Assembly: GCA_942492635.1 (NCBI GenBank)
Contig: CALOFP010000003.1
Span: 1,240,001 to 1,304,000, forward strand
DNA from: CALOFP01 sp942492635
Lineage (GTDB): Bacteria > UBP6 > UBA1177 > CALOFP01
Length of the DNA: 64,000 bases
Direction of reading: 5' to 3'
In this document: piece after piece, positions 55,079 through 64,000 of the stretch
How the letters are laid out: each line of letters begins with the position of its first letter
How positions within the stretch are numbered: position 1 is the stretch's first letter
Made by a program: the position numbers and the translations under genes
The notes under the pieces: generated by a model
What the model was told of the DNA's origin: nothing
Database searches by the model: none
The model's input: only the letters and a program-made list of their open reading frames with translations

Positions 55079-57877
55079 TCAGTCAAGAGGCTCGGTTCCC
55101 GGTTTGACCTCTTCGGTGTGCCACTGAAAGTTGTCGAGAACGACGGTGCTGTCCCATGAGTGATCAGGGCCCCATAAGACATTACCACTCTTCAGAAATC
55201 CCTGCTCCCACAAAGCGATCCTCAACTTTATGGTCTCTCCCGGAACAACATTTCCTCTTGTCACCATCCAGCCTGTTCCACCTCCCACACGGGATTTTTT
55301 ATTAGCCGCAGCTGAAGGCTGGTTTAGGAAATTAATGTAGTCAAAACCTGTCCCAGTCAACTCAGATTTACCTGTGCAAAACCCCTTATAAGCACCACTA
55401 TCAGTTCTCGGATAATCTGAATCATTCTTTGAACATATTTTAAAAAGACCATCCGGTGCAAGATTTACTCCGACCGGATTTCCACTTGCATCCATTGCTA
55501 GATTCTTGTCATGGGGATTCTTTCGATCACCATCACCTACAAAAGAAGAACCAAGAAGCGCTATGAAGAAATCGTTATAAACGCTACATACACTGTCCGG
55601 ATATTCTGCTGTAAAAAAGTAACTTTCAAAACTGAATGACTTGGCATTCTGAGGTACCTTTAAATTCATTGTCAACATTATTGGATCCTGAACTATTGGA
55701 ATTTCTTTACCTGCGCAGCTGTTTTCAACATCTTCATCCGATTTTGTGCCTCCGCAGGCAGGAGCCATTGGTGACTCACACCCCAGCTGCCTGTTTATCC
55801 AATCTTCAGGAACCCTGCTGGCAGTTCTCATATCTCCATCTTTTAAAGTAGTTGAAAAAGCATCTTTCGAAGGTCTGTCCCACTCACCCGTTGAGAGGAC
55901 AGCAAGCCTTTTTCCCTCTTTTGCTACTACCACATCCCCGAAGGCGGGTTCTGCTGCATAGGTTTCCACAGTATCTGAATCCCCTCCTTCCCTAAAGTAG
56001 GGATAGTCAAGACTTTGTCTGTTTTTTTCACGACACTTTATGTTTCCATTGAAATCTTTATAACAATCCAAATTCTCAGCTACGGGATCTCCGGCAAGCC
56101 CAAGTGTTGCAGAAACAAGGCCTTTATCGGGACATACCCCCATAGCTCTAGCAAGTTTTCTTGCATTTCCTGAGGGATCGTTTCTTTGGAGGGTCATTGA
56201 GTTGTCACACGTTCCAATGGCTTCATCCACTTGGTCATTGCAGTTGTTGTCGATAGAATCTCCTGAAACTTCAATGGCATCGGGTCCTATCAATTTCTCA
56301 AAATCATCGCAGTCACCCTGTGCGGGAGTTTTACCGTCTCCATCCTGGTCAATTTTATCAGGTTTTACGGAATGTCCGTTACAGTTCCAGTCTTTTGTCT
56401 CGTCCTGCTGTGCTGCTCCAGGATTCACCGCTTCGTTGCTGTCATCACAATCAACAGTCGAACACCACCAGTCACCGTCGGCATCCTGACAATCCGGGTT
56501 TTTGATAACCACGTCAGCTCCGCTGCAGTCCCTGGGATTTATCTCGTCAAGGATGTCATCGAAAGCCTTTTTCAGATCCGCAATATTTGTCGCAGGAATA
56601 AAGGTTGAACGACCGGTTCCGCCATTCATCGCAACTGCATTGAGCTGCTTTTCACCGGCACCTTCGTCCAGATTGAAGCCGATGGCGTATGTTTTGATCT
56701 TCCAATCGGTAAGTTTTTTCGCCATGTTCCCGAGAGGTCCGGCTGTCCACTCCTTGTTGATGGGATTGTTGCAGACATCCTCACCGTCCGAGATAAGAAC
56801 GATGTATGTGGGAACCCCGTTGTTTGTCTTCAGAGGTCCTTCTTCAGGATATGTGTTGGAAAAAAAATCGAAAATGTTGAGAAGGGGCGTCTGGACAAAT
56901 TTCAGATCCTTTGGTTTTTCGGCAAGCTTTCTGGATTCAAGATGCTGCCGAATCTTTTCCTGGTGAGCTTTGCGGTCCTCTCCTTCGGAAAGCTTTATGT
57001 CGAATATGACGGAATCTGTGTAGGAGGCCAGACATCCACCTTTTCCATTATCTATATCCGCCTTCACAAGATCCTTGTCGGGAAATGTGGCAAGACCGTA
57101 GTTGAGCCTGGGATAACTCTCCATCACGGTAGAAATGGCTTCCTTGGCAACTTCCCACTGTGTTTTTTCACCGACTTTCTTGAGCTTCATACTCCCGGAA
57201 GCGTCAACAACAAACATGATGTTTATCGGATACTCACATTCGCAGGAGAGTTTCTCCGGATCACAGTAGTGGTTGTCACCGCAGGATACGCTCTCCCACT
57301 TGAGTCCGGATGCGTGGCAAATCTCCATAACTGCATCATCGCTTTCCGAACATCTCTTCTCATATGGTGTACAGAGCTTGTCAACACAGCTTCCTTCCGA
57401 GCATACCTTTTCTTCCGGACAGGGAATCTCCTTGATGTCTCCACTTTCCTCACATGTTAGAGCTGCCTGATAGTTTTTACATTTCGGATACTCCGCAGGA
57501 TTGCATGTTTCGGGAGTATCGTCTACATCCGGCTGTTCGTCTTGGTTCTCTTCTTCTACATCCGGCGTATCTTCAGTATCCTGATCGGGCTTTTGACCGG
57601 GATTATCTCCTTCAGTGCCTGGATCGGGATCATTGTCTGTCTCGGAATCGTCCACATCGTCATTTCCCGTACTGTCAGGTTTACCTGAATCACCCTCGGA
57701 TATTTCATCTGAAAAATCCTTATCGGTTTGAACACCGCCGGAATCATCCTGTTGTGTTTGAGTTTCCTTATACATATCCGTATCTGTTCCGTTGCCTTGG
57801 CTTTCTTCGCTTACTGCGCAGCCTGCTGTGACCAGCAACAGAGAGCATATCAACGTTAATAAAGCGTACTTCTTCAT
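55079..57877 (-). CDS. VWA-domain lipoprotein with MopE-like metal-binding repeats
   Basis: A 932-residue predicted lipoprotein (lipobox TAGC, Cys20). Residues about 25-130 are an acidic Asp/Glu/Gly-rich linker; a short Cys-rich region follows; then a von Willebrand A domain with the metal-ion-dependent adhesion motif DASGS at 225-229. Two MopE-type motifs (DCDDSNEAVNPGA, DCDDFEKLIGPDA) come next. The C-terminal 370 residues contain a choice-of-anchor-like beta domain (MNLKVPQNAKSFSFESYFF, YNDFFIALLGSSF). A GGAGG site precedes the ATG. It is a large surface protein probably involved in metal-dependent binding. The architecture is typical of myxobacteria-like genomes. Confidence 0.88.
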   Translation of the reverse strand: MKKYALLTLICSLLLVTAGCAVSEESQGNGTDTDMYKETQTQQDDSGGVQTDKDFSDEISEGDSGKPDSTGNDDVDDSETDNDPDPGTEGDNPGQKPDQDTEDTPDVEEENQDEQPDVDDTPETCNPAEYPKCKNYQAALTCEESGDIKEIPCPEEKVCSEGSCVDKLCTPYEKRCSESDDAVMEICHASGLKWESVSCGDNHYCDPEKLSCECEYPINIMFVVDASGSMKLKKVGEKTQWEVAKEAISTVMESYPRLNYGLATFPDKDLVKADIDNGKGGCLASYTDSVIFDIKLSEGEDRKAHQEKIRQHLESRKLAEKPKDLKFVQTPLLNIFDFFSNTYPEEGPLKTNNGVPTYIVLISDGEDVCNNPINKEWTAGPLGNMAKKLTDWKIKTYAIGFNLDEGAGEKQLNAVAMNGGTGRSTFIPATNIADLKKAFDDILDEINPRDCSGADVVIKNPDCQDADGDWWCSTVDCDDSNEAVNPGAAQQDETKDWNCNGHSVKPDKIDQDGDGKTPAQGDCDDFEKLIGPDAIEVSGDSIDNNCNDQVDEAIGTCDNSMTLQRNDPSGNARKLARAMGVCPDKGLVSATLGLAGDPVAENLDCYKDFNGNIKCREKNRQSLDYPYFREGGDSDTVETYAAEPAFGDVVVAKEGKRLAVLSTGEWDRPSKDAFSTTLKDGDMRTASRVPEDWINRQLGCESPMAPACGGTKSDEDVENSCAGKEIPIVQDPIMLTMNLKVPQNAKSFSFESYFFTAEYPDSVCSVYNDFFIALLGSSFVGDGDRKNPHDKNLAMDASGNPVGVNLAPDGLFKICSKNDSDYPRTDSGAYKGFCTGKSELTGTGFDYINFLNQPSAAANKKSRVGGGTGWMVTRGNVVPGETIKLRIALWEQGFLKSGNVLWGPDHSWDSTVVLDNFQWHTEEVKPGTEPLD

Positions 57878-58502
57878 GTGACCTCCAACTTAAGTATCTT
57901 GATAGCTTAAAGCAATTATATTTTATATACTAACACTGTCAATAAAGATATTGGAAGCTTGTGTAAACAATTGTGAAATAAATAGTCATATATTTTTAAT
58001 CACAACCTCATTATACAATGCATTTTATTCTATTTTCTTTATTTTTGAACATCTTATTTCCCCGAGATTGATGAATTGGTACAGCTGCTTAAAAACCTTT
58101 CTCTTCTATTGAAAATCTTCTGGATGAGCATTTGTATTATTATTTGCAAATCGAATCAATATCTTGTCAAAATCATATCAAAAGAGCTGTTGACCGGTTC
58201 ATCAAGGAGCTTTACGTGAGAAGTCTGACAACTTCTACTGATTTTCAGATGAGTCATCAAGTACAAAAATGAGACCGAAATCAAATTTTCAAAATGTCTA
58301 CTTACGCATTTTTTAACTACTACAACAACAATCTTACGGCTCCCTATCACTTACTTTTAATACAATTCTCAATTTTATAAACAGAGCACTACACCAATTT
58401 ACAAAAAAACATAAAACTAGAATAATATTGACTTTTTTTGACTCACTTATTAGATTTATAGTATTGTTGAATAAATCACATCAACTTTTTTTGGAGTTTA
58501 AA
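57878..58502. other. AT-rich divergent promoter region
   Basis: About 625 bases between the two large surface-lipoprotein genes. It holds the promoter of the VWA gene (57915-57942) and, near 58428-58464, TTGACT boxes and TATAGT/TATTGT-like hexamers that may serve the EGF-repeat gene, although no spacing is ideal. No gene is seen. Confidence 0.45.
57915..57942 (-). promoter_or_regulatory. Consensus sigma-70 promoter of the VWA lipoprotein
   Basis: On the minus strand, TTGACA (57942-57937) and TATAAT (57920-57915), both exact consensus, with a 16-bp spacer, about 38 bases upstream of the ATG. Confidence 0.8.
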
Positions 58503-61500
58503 ATGGCACACAAAACAATTGGAGGCCTTTTTATCGTCCTCCTTCTTTTGAGCTTAACCCTATCTTCATGTTCATCCTCCACGGATGAGGAGAGCGCATC
58601 GGGCGAAGTAGGATCACCATGCAGAACCATCAACGACTGTGAAGATGGTCTAATCTGTGTAGATGATATATGCGTACAGCCGTCTGAAAACGAACTGCCG
58701 GCTAGCGATTCGAACTCCGATGGAAAAAAAGACGACCAAGCTCAAACTGATAAACCTGATGATACGGAACCCGGCTCTGAGAGTGAAAATCCTCAAAAAC
58801 CTGACGATTCAAATGACGAAACCTCATCCGGAGGATCCGATAGCGACCAGAACCCGGGTAACGACAACTCCACGCCCGAGGATGACACCGATCCGGGGGA
58901 GCTTCCGGACAATTCGTCTCCGGATGAAGACACACCTCTTCAGAATCTTTGCGAGGGAGTTCTCTGCTCTGGCCATGGACAATGCAGTGACTCAACGGGT
59001 GAGGCGGTTTGTGTGTGCGACGAAGGATACGCAGCCCAGGGTCTCAACTGCCTCAAGGAACAGAATCCCTGCGAAGGAATCACTTGCTCAGGTCACGGAA
59101 AATGTGACGATTCAACTGGTACAGCTGTCTGCAACTGTGATGCAAACTATCACGCAGAAGGTCTCAGTTGCATCTACGACAACGATCCTTGTTTCGGAAT
59201 TGCCTGTTCCGGAAATGGAACCTGCCTTACGGATGAAAATAATCTCCCCTACTGCGAATGTGAAGAAGGTTTCGTCGCTCAAGGAACGAAGTGTCTTAAA
59301 GAGCAGAATCCATGTGAAGGCATTACATGTTCGGGAAATGGCAGCTGCGTCGATGAAACGGGATATGCCGTTTGCGATTGCCAGGCTGGTTACCATTCAC
59401 AGGGTTTCGAATGTGTAAAGGATGACGATCCATGTGAAGGAGTTGCCTGCTCCGGAAACGGTGACTGCAAGGTCGACGCAAACAGCAACCCATACTGTCT
59501 CTGCAACAGCGGATACCATGCGGAAGAACTTGAATGCTACAAAAACAGCAACCCATGTGAAGGAATCACATGTTCAGGAAAAGGGAGCTGCGACAGTTCA
59601 TCAGGATCTCCGGTCTGTATATGCAACGAAGGGTTCCATGTTCAGGGTTACGAGTGCCTGAAGGATGAAAATCCTTGCGAGGGCATAACCTGTTCTGGAA
59701 AGGGTACTTGTAAAAAAGACGACAACAACACACCCTACTGCGAGTGTGAAGAATCATACACAGCCTATGAGCTTACATGTGTTAAGGAATCGGCACCCTG
59801 CGAAGGTGTAACATGTTCCGGACACGGATACTGTGAATCTCCCAACGGCGTTCCTGTCTGTATCTGTGACAACGGCTATCACATTCAGGGAGACGAGTGT
59901 GTGAAAGACGACAATCCATGCGACGGAATTACATGTTCCGGAGCCGGACAGTGCAAAGTAAATGAAAATTCCAATCCCTATTGTGAATGCGTTGAAGGAT
60001 ATACGTCGGAAGATCTTGAGTGCTTCAAGGATGCAAATCCGTGTGAGGGTATATCCTGCTCCCATCATGGAAGTTGTGACGATTCCGCAGGATCTCCTGT
60101 CTGTAACTGCGATGAAGGATATCATTCCCAGGATTTTGAATGTATTAAGGATGACAATCCCTGCGAAGGCATCACATGCAACGGACACGGAACATGCAAA
60201 AAGGATTCTGTCAATAATCCGTATTGCGAGTGCGAAAGCGGATACTTCAGCAACGGTCTCGACTGCTATAAAGAGTCTGTCCCATGCGAAGGAGTTGCAT
60301 GCGGCGACCATGGAATTTGCCAACCACAGGGTGGTGTTCCGGTTTGTGTATGCGACGACGGATACCATCTCCAGGACGATCTCTGTGTGAAGAACGACGA
60401 TCCGTGCGACGGCGTAAACTGTTCGGACAACGGACTGTGCAAGGTTGATGAAAACCAGACAATTTACTGCAAATGTAAACCCGGGTATCACCCCCAGGAA
60501 CTAGAATGTCTCAAGGATGGAACTCCTTGCGACGGTGTAGATTGTTCGGGGCACGGAACGTGTGAGGTAGTAAACGGTAGCGCCGTGTGTAACTGCGACG
60601 GAGGTTACCACACTGAAGAGCTTTCCTGTGAAAAAACAAGCACTCCATGCGAAGGTGTAACCTGCGGTGACCACGGGATCTGTGTTGAGAACGACGGAGG
60701 CCCATCCTGCGCCTGCGAAGATGGTTATCAAGCTCAGGAACTTCTCTGTGTAAAAGAGAACAACCCATGCGAGGGTATTGTCTGTTCAGGCCACGGAAAG
60801 TGCAAAACCAACAGTTCCGGAGCCTACTGCGAATGCGACGAGAACTACACTGCCAACGGTCTTAACTGCTATAAGGACGAGAACCCGTGTGAAGGCATCA
60901 CATGTTCAGGACATGGAACCTGCAACGACCAGACTGGAAATCCGATATGCGTTTGCGATCAGGGATATCACGATCAGGGCCATGAATGTCTCAAGGACTC
61001 AAATCCCTGCGAAGGCATTACATGTTCAGGAAAGGGTGAGTGTAAAGCGGATTCTGCTGGAAATGCATCCTGTGACTGTACGGATGGATACCATGCGCAG
61101 GAACTTGAATGTCTCAAGGATTCGAATCCTTGCGAAGGTATCACCTGCAACAACCACGGAGAGTGTGACGATTCTACCGGAACAGCAGTGTGCAAATGTT
61201 ACGAGGGATTCCACATTCAGGACGGAACATGCGTTGCGGACAGTGATCCCTGTGTGAATGTGAATTGCTCAGGGCATGGAACGTGTAAAAAGGACAGTAA
61301 CAACAATGCATTCTGCGAATGCGAAAGCGGATATTTCGCTAATGAATTCGAATGCATTAAAGAGTCAAACCCATGTGAAGGAATGACCTGCGGTGGTCAC
61401 GGTCACTGTGACGATGCCTCCGGAGTGGGGGTTTGTGTTTGCGATGACGGATACCACCTCCAGGACAACATATGTCTTAAGGATGAAAATCCATGTGACG

Positions 61501-64000
61501 GCGTAGATTGCTCAAGCCACGGAACATGTCAGACTGATTCAAACAACAGCATCTACTGCAAATGCGATGCCGGCTACTACGTCGACGGGCTTGAGTGTGT
61601 AAACATAAACAATCCATGCCAAGGCATAGACTGTTCCAACCATGGCCACTGTGATTCATCGGACAGGGTTGCAAAGTGCATATGCGACGAAGGCTACCAC
61701 GTTGAAGGTTTTGAATGTGTAGAGGATGCAGAATGCGGAAACGGTCAGGTTGAACCTGGCGAGATGTGCGACGATGGCAACACAATAACGGAAGAGTGTC
61801 CCTACGGGGAAACAAATTGCAGTGTTTGTGATTCCGTCTGCGATCTTGTCGAGGGCAAAGTCTCCTACTGCGGCGACGGTGTAAAACAGTCCGTCGAAGA
61901 GTGTGACGAAGGTGGCGACAACTCGGATTCAGTTGCAGATAGATGCAGAACAAACTGTAAGAATGCCCACTGCGGAGACAGCGTTATCGATACACAGGAA
62001 GCGTGCGACAGCGGACAGAACAACTCCGATACAGAAGTAGACGCATGCAGGACAAACTGTCAGAAACATTCCTGCGGTGACGGCGTAAAAGATTCGGGTG
62101 AGGAGTGCGACGAAGGTTCATCAAATTCCGATACCACTCCAAATGCATGCAGATCGAACTGTCTATCTCCGAAATGCGGCGACGGAATAAAAGACAGCGG
62201 TGAGCAGTGCGACAATGGAGATCTCAACTCGGATACCGAGCCTGACGCATGCAGTACCACATGTAAATCTTCCAGCTGTGGAAACGGAGTTGTAGACACC
62301 GGGGAAGAGTGTGACAACGGCAACGCCAATTCCGATACCGCACCCGATGCCTGCAGGTCCAGTTGCCAGAACCCGAAATGCGGAGATAAAGTCATAGATG
62401 CCGGGGAAAATTGCGATAACGGACAGGAAAATTCGGACACAACAGCAGACGCATGTAGAACAAACTGCCAGCCTGCAAAATGCGGTGATGGAGTTATTGA
62501 CTCCGGTGAAATTTGTGATGATGGTGCAAACAACTCCGATACCACTCCCAATGCATGCAGAACCAGCTGTAATCCGGCAACATGCGGTGACGGTGTCATT
62601 GATGCAAATGAAGATTGTGACAACGGTCAGGCAAACTCAAACACTGTTCCCGATGCATGCAGAACAGATTGTAAAAATCCGAAATGCGGTGACGGCGTTA
62701 TTGACTCCGGAGAGACTTGCGACGACGGATCGTCAAATTCAGATGTGACAGCAAACGCATGCAGAACAAACTGCCATGTATCACACTGCGGTGACGGTGT
62801 ACTTGATGAAGGAGAAGAGTGTGATGAGGGCGTAAATAACAGCAATGACAAACCCAATACATGCCGAACAACCTGTAAACTTCCAAGTTGTGGCGATGGC
62901 GTAAGAGATAACGGAGAGCAGTGCGATAATGGTGAAAACAACAGCAACGTAACTCCCGACGCATGTCGTACAGACTGTTCCCACCCTGTATGCGGTGATG
63001 GAGTCCTGGATACAGGAGAGGAGTGCGACGGAGGCCAGAACAATTCCGATTCAGCCCCGAACGCATGCAGAACAAACTGCAAGAATCCGACATGCGGCGA
63101 CGGTGTCACCGATCAGGGAGAAGAGTGTGACGACGGTCAGAACAACTCCGACGCTCTTCCCAACGCATGTAGAACAACTTGTAAATCAGCCACTTGCGGC
63201 GACGGCGTCACAGACAACGGAGAGGCGTGCGACAACGGTTCGGCGAACTCAAATACCGAACCTGATGCATGCCGATTGGACTGCTCAACTTCAGCATGCG
63301 GCGACGGTGTCGTCGATGCCAATGAGGAGTGCGACGAAGGTGCCGGCAACTCCGACTCTGAAAAGAACACTTGCAGAACAAACTGCAAAAACCCATTCTG
63401 CGGTGACGGTGTCATCGACCAGGGAGAAACCTGTGATCAGGGTATAAACAATTCGGACACATCCAAAGATGCATGCAGAACAACATGTGTTCCCGCCTCC
63501 TGCGGAGACGGTGTCAAGGACTCCGGAGAGGAGTGCGACAAGGGATCGAATAATAACGACTCTGATCCCGACAGCTGCCGTACATCCTGCAAGCTCGCCT
63601 ACTGTGGTGACGGAGTCCAGGATACGGGAGAACAGTGTGATTCCGGTGCAAACAACAACGACACCGCTCCCAACGCGTGCAGAACCAGCTGTCAAACTGC
63701 CGCCTGCGGCGACGGCGTCATCGACACCGGAGAAGAGTGCGATGCCGGCGTAAACAACAATGACCAAAATCCGGATGCATGCAGAACCTCTTGCATACTT
63801 CCCAAATGCGGAGACAACGTTGTTGACGCAGAAGAAGAGTGTGACCACGGAGCAAACAACTCAAACGAAGTTGCAAATGCATGCCGCCTTGACTGTAAAA
63901 ATCCATCCTGTGGCGATGGAGTAGTTGACGTCGGTGAACAGTGTGACGACGGTCCTGCAAATTCGGACACAGTTCCAAATGCCTGCAGTACCCAGTGCAG
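58503..64000 (+). CDS. Giant surface lipoprotein with 23 EGF-like and at least 21 cysteine-rich repeats (3' end beyond window)
   Basis: A reading frame starting at the ATG at 58503 (GGAG upstream) and open to the window end, over 1830 codons. A lipobox SSC gives lipidated Cys23; then CRTINDCEDGLICVDDIC, an acidic linker of about 90 residues, and 23 tandem EGF-like units of about 40 residues each (58950-61730; consensus NPCEGITCSGHGTC ... CxCxxGYHxQxxxC). After one longer DUF4215-like unit (CGNGQVEPGEMCDDGN), 34-residue Cys-rich repeats follow from about 61869 (consensus CGDGVIDSGEECDDG ... NACRTNC), at least 20 complete and one partial. Each repeat has four to six Cys, so the protein is likely a rigid, disulfide-stabilised stalk. 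Function unknown; adhesion or cell contact is an inference. Long antisense frames here are by-products of the repeats. Confidence 0.92.
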   Translation, partial: MAHKTIGGLFIVLLLLSLTLSSCSSSTDEESASGEVGSPCRTINDCEDGLICVDDICVQPSENELPASDSNSDGKKDDQAQTDKPDDTEPGSESENPQKPDDSNDETSSGGSDSDQNPGNDNSTPEDDTDPGELPDNSSPDEDTPLQNLCEGVLCSGHGQCSDSTGEAVCVCDEGYAAQGLNCLKEQNPCEGITCSGHGKCDDSTGTAVCNCDANYHAEGLSCIYDNDPCFGIACSGNGTCLTDENNLPYCECEEGFVAQGTKCLKEQNPCEGITCSGNGSCVDETGYAVCDCQAGYHSQGFECVKDDDPCEGVACSGNGDCKVDANSNPYCLCNSGYHAEELECYKNSNPCEGITCSGKGSCDSSSGSPVCICNEGFHVQGYECLKDENPCEGITCSGKGTCKKDDNNTPYCECEESYTAYELTCVKESAPCEGVTCSGHGYCESPNGVPVCICDNGYHIQGDECVKDDNPCDGITCSGAGQCKVNENSNPYCECVEGYTSEDLECFKDANPCEGISCSHHGSCDDSAGSPVCNCDEGYHSQDFECIKDDNPCEGITCNGHGTCKKDSVNNPYCECESGYFSNGLDCYKESVPCEGVACGDHGICQPQGGVPVCVCDDGYHLQDDLCVKNDDPCDGVNCSDNGLCKVDENQTIYCKCKPGYHPQELECLKDGTPCDGVDCSGHGTCEVVNGSAVCNCDGGYHTEELSCEKTSTPCEGVTCGDHGICVENDGGPSCACEDGYQAQELLCVKENNPCEGIVCSGHGKCKTNSSGAYCECDENYTANGLNCYKDENPCEGITCSGHGTCNDQTGNPICVCDQGYHDQGHECLKDSNPCEGITCSGKGECKADSAGNASCDCTDGYHAQELECLKDSNPCEGITCNNHGECDDSTGTAVCKCYEGFHIQDGTCVADSDPCVNVNCSGHGTCKKDSNNNAFCECESGYFANEFECIKESNPCEGMTCGGHGHCDDASGVGVCVCDDGYHLQDNICLKDENPCDGVDCSSHGTCQTDSNNSIYCKCDAGYYVDGLECVNINNPCQGIDCSNHGHCDSSDRVAKCICDEGYHVEGFECVEDAECGNGQVEPGEMCDDGNTITEECPYGETNCSVCDSVCDLVEGKVSYCGDGVKQSVEECDEGGDNSDSVADRCRTNCKNAHCGDSVIDTQEACDSGQNNSDTEVDACRTNCQKHSCGDGVKDSGEECDEGSSNSDTTPNACRSNCLSPKCGDGIKDSGEQCDNGDLNSDTEPDACSTTCKSSSCGNGVVDTGEECDNGNANSDTAPDACRSSCQNPKCGDKVIDAGENCDNGQENSDTTADACRTNCQPAKCGDGVIDSGEICDDGANNSDTTPNACRTSCNPATCGDGVIDANEDCDNGQANSNTVPDACRTDCKNPKCGDGVIDSGETCDDGSSNSDVTANACRTNCHVSHCGDGVLDEGEECDEGVNNSNDKPNTCRTTCKLPSCGDGVRDNGEQCDNGENNSNVTPDACRTDCSHPVCGDGVLDTGEECDGGQNNSDSAPNACRTNCKNPTCGDGVTDQGEECDDGQNNSDALPNACRTTCKSATCGDGVTDNGEACDNGSANSNTEPDACRLDCSTSACGDGVVDANEECDEGAGNSDSEKNTCRTNCKNPFCGDGVIDQGETCDQGINNSDTSKDACRTTCVPASCGDGVKDSGEECDKGSNNNDSDPDSCRTSCKLAYCGDGVQDTGEQCDSGANNNDTAPNACRTSCQTAACGDGVIDTGEECDAGVNNNDQNPDACRTSCILPKCGDNVVDAEEECDHGANNSNEVANACRLDCKNPSCGDGVVDVGEQCDDGPANSDTVPNACSTQC

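Noticed and set aside
62060..63970. Long open frames on the minus strand and in other plus-strand frames across the repeat region
   Set aside because: They recur with the repeat period, give low-complexity proteins without family matches, and lack ribosome binding sites; the plus-strand repeat protein explains the sequence.
61869..64000. Regularly spaced repeats that might suggest a CRISPR array
   Set aside because: The 102-base period encodes 34-residue cysteine-rich protein repeats in one continuous frame; there are no identical short repeats with unique spacers and no cas genes.

Overview
The window looks like a chromosomal segment of a Gram-negative bacterium of the Deltaproteobacteria/Myxococcota type. 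This is an inference from gene content: many lipoproteins with acidic Asp/Ser/Asn-rich linkers, MopE-like, thrombospondin type-3, EGF-like and Myxococcus-type cysteine-rich repeats, an OmpA-like lipoprotein, an ExbB-like channel subunit, and a housekeeping set (secDF-yajC, greA-recG, recJ, xerC-hslVU, tkt). Base composition is moderate in most genes and clearly AT-rich in intergenic regions and in one foreign-looking gene. Many start sites carry strong GGAGG-type ribosome binding sites, and several promoters match the sigma-70 consensus with 16-17 bp spacers.

Layout. 1-9.3 kb: a cNMP-binding protein, an Mrp/ApbC ATPase, an ExbB-like protein, a secreted M14 carboxypeptidase, and two divergent paralogous Kef-type antiporters with C-terminal PTS-EIIA domains. 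9.3-17.2 kb (minus strand): greA-recG, then yajC-secD-secF-recJ. 17.3-25.3 kb (plus strand): tkt, then xerC-hslV-hslU followed closely by a J-domain-like protein without HPD and an Hsp70. 25.3-27.5 kb: a small Cys-rich lipoprotein, 1.3 kb without genes holding a MITE-like element and a possible structured RNA, and a GyrI-like protein. 27.7-33.9 kb: a two-gene RADAR-type anti-phage locus (RdrA ATPase and RdrB adenosine deaminase), followed by hairpin repeats and an unknown gene. 35.7-36.5 kb: tandem paralogous Cys-rich lipoproteins.

36.5-45.8 kb: a compact Tc (ABC) toxin operon. It encodes a shortened TcA-like pore protein and a fused TcB-TcC protein whose variable C-terminal region carries HETGH, a possible metalloprotease motif. 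46.6-49.6 kb: a four-gene membrane/envelope operon. 49.6-52.3 kb: a BtuFDC/FecBCDE-type uptake system. 52.7 kb: a tRNA-Val(GAC) gene. 53-64 kb: surface lipoproteins (lamin-tail, VWA/MopE) around an MBL hydrolase, ending in a giant lipoprotein that runs off the window with 23 EGF-like repeats and at least 21 cysteine-rich 34-residue repeats.

The two most notable systems are the RADAR locus, whose rdrA is strongly AT-rich and probably horizontally acquired, and the compact Tc toxin. Both are members of known families in what look like divergent forms. I found no CRISPR array, rRNA, complete insertion sequence or prophage.
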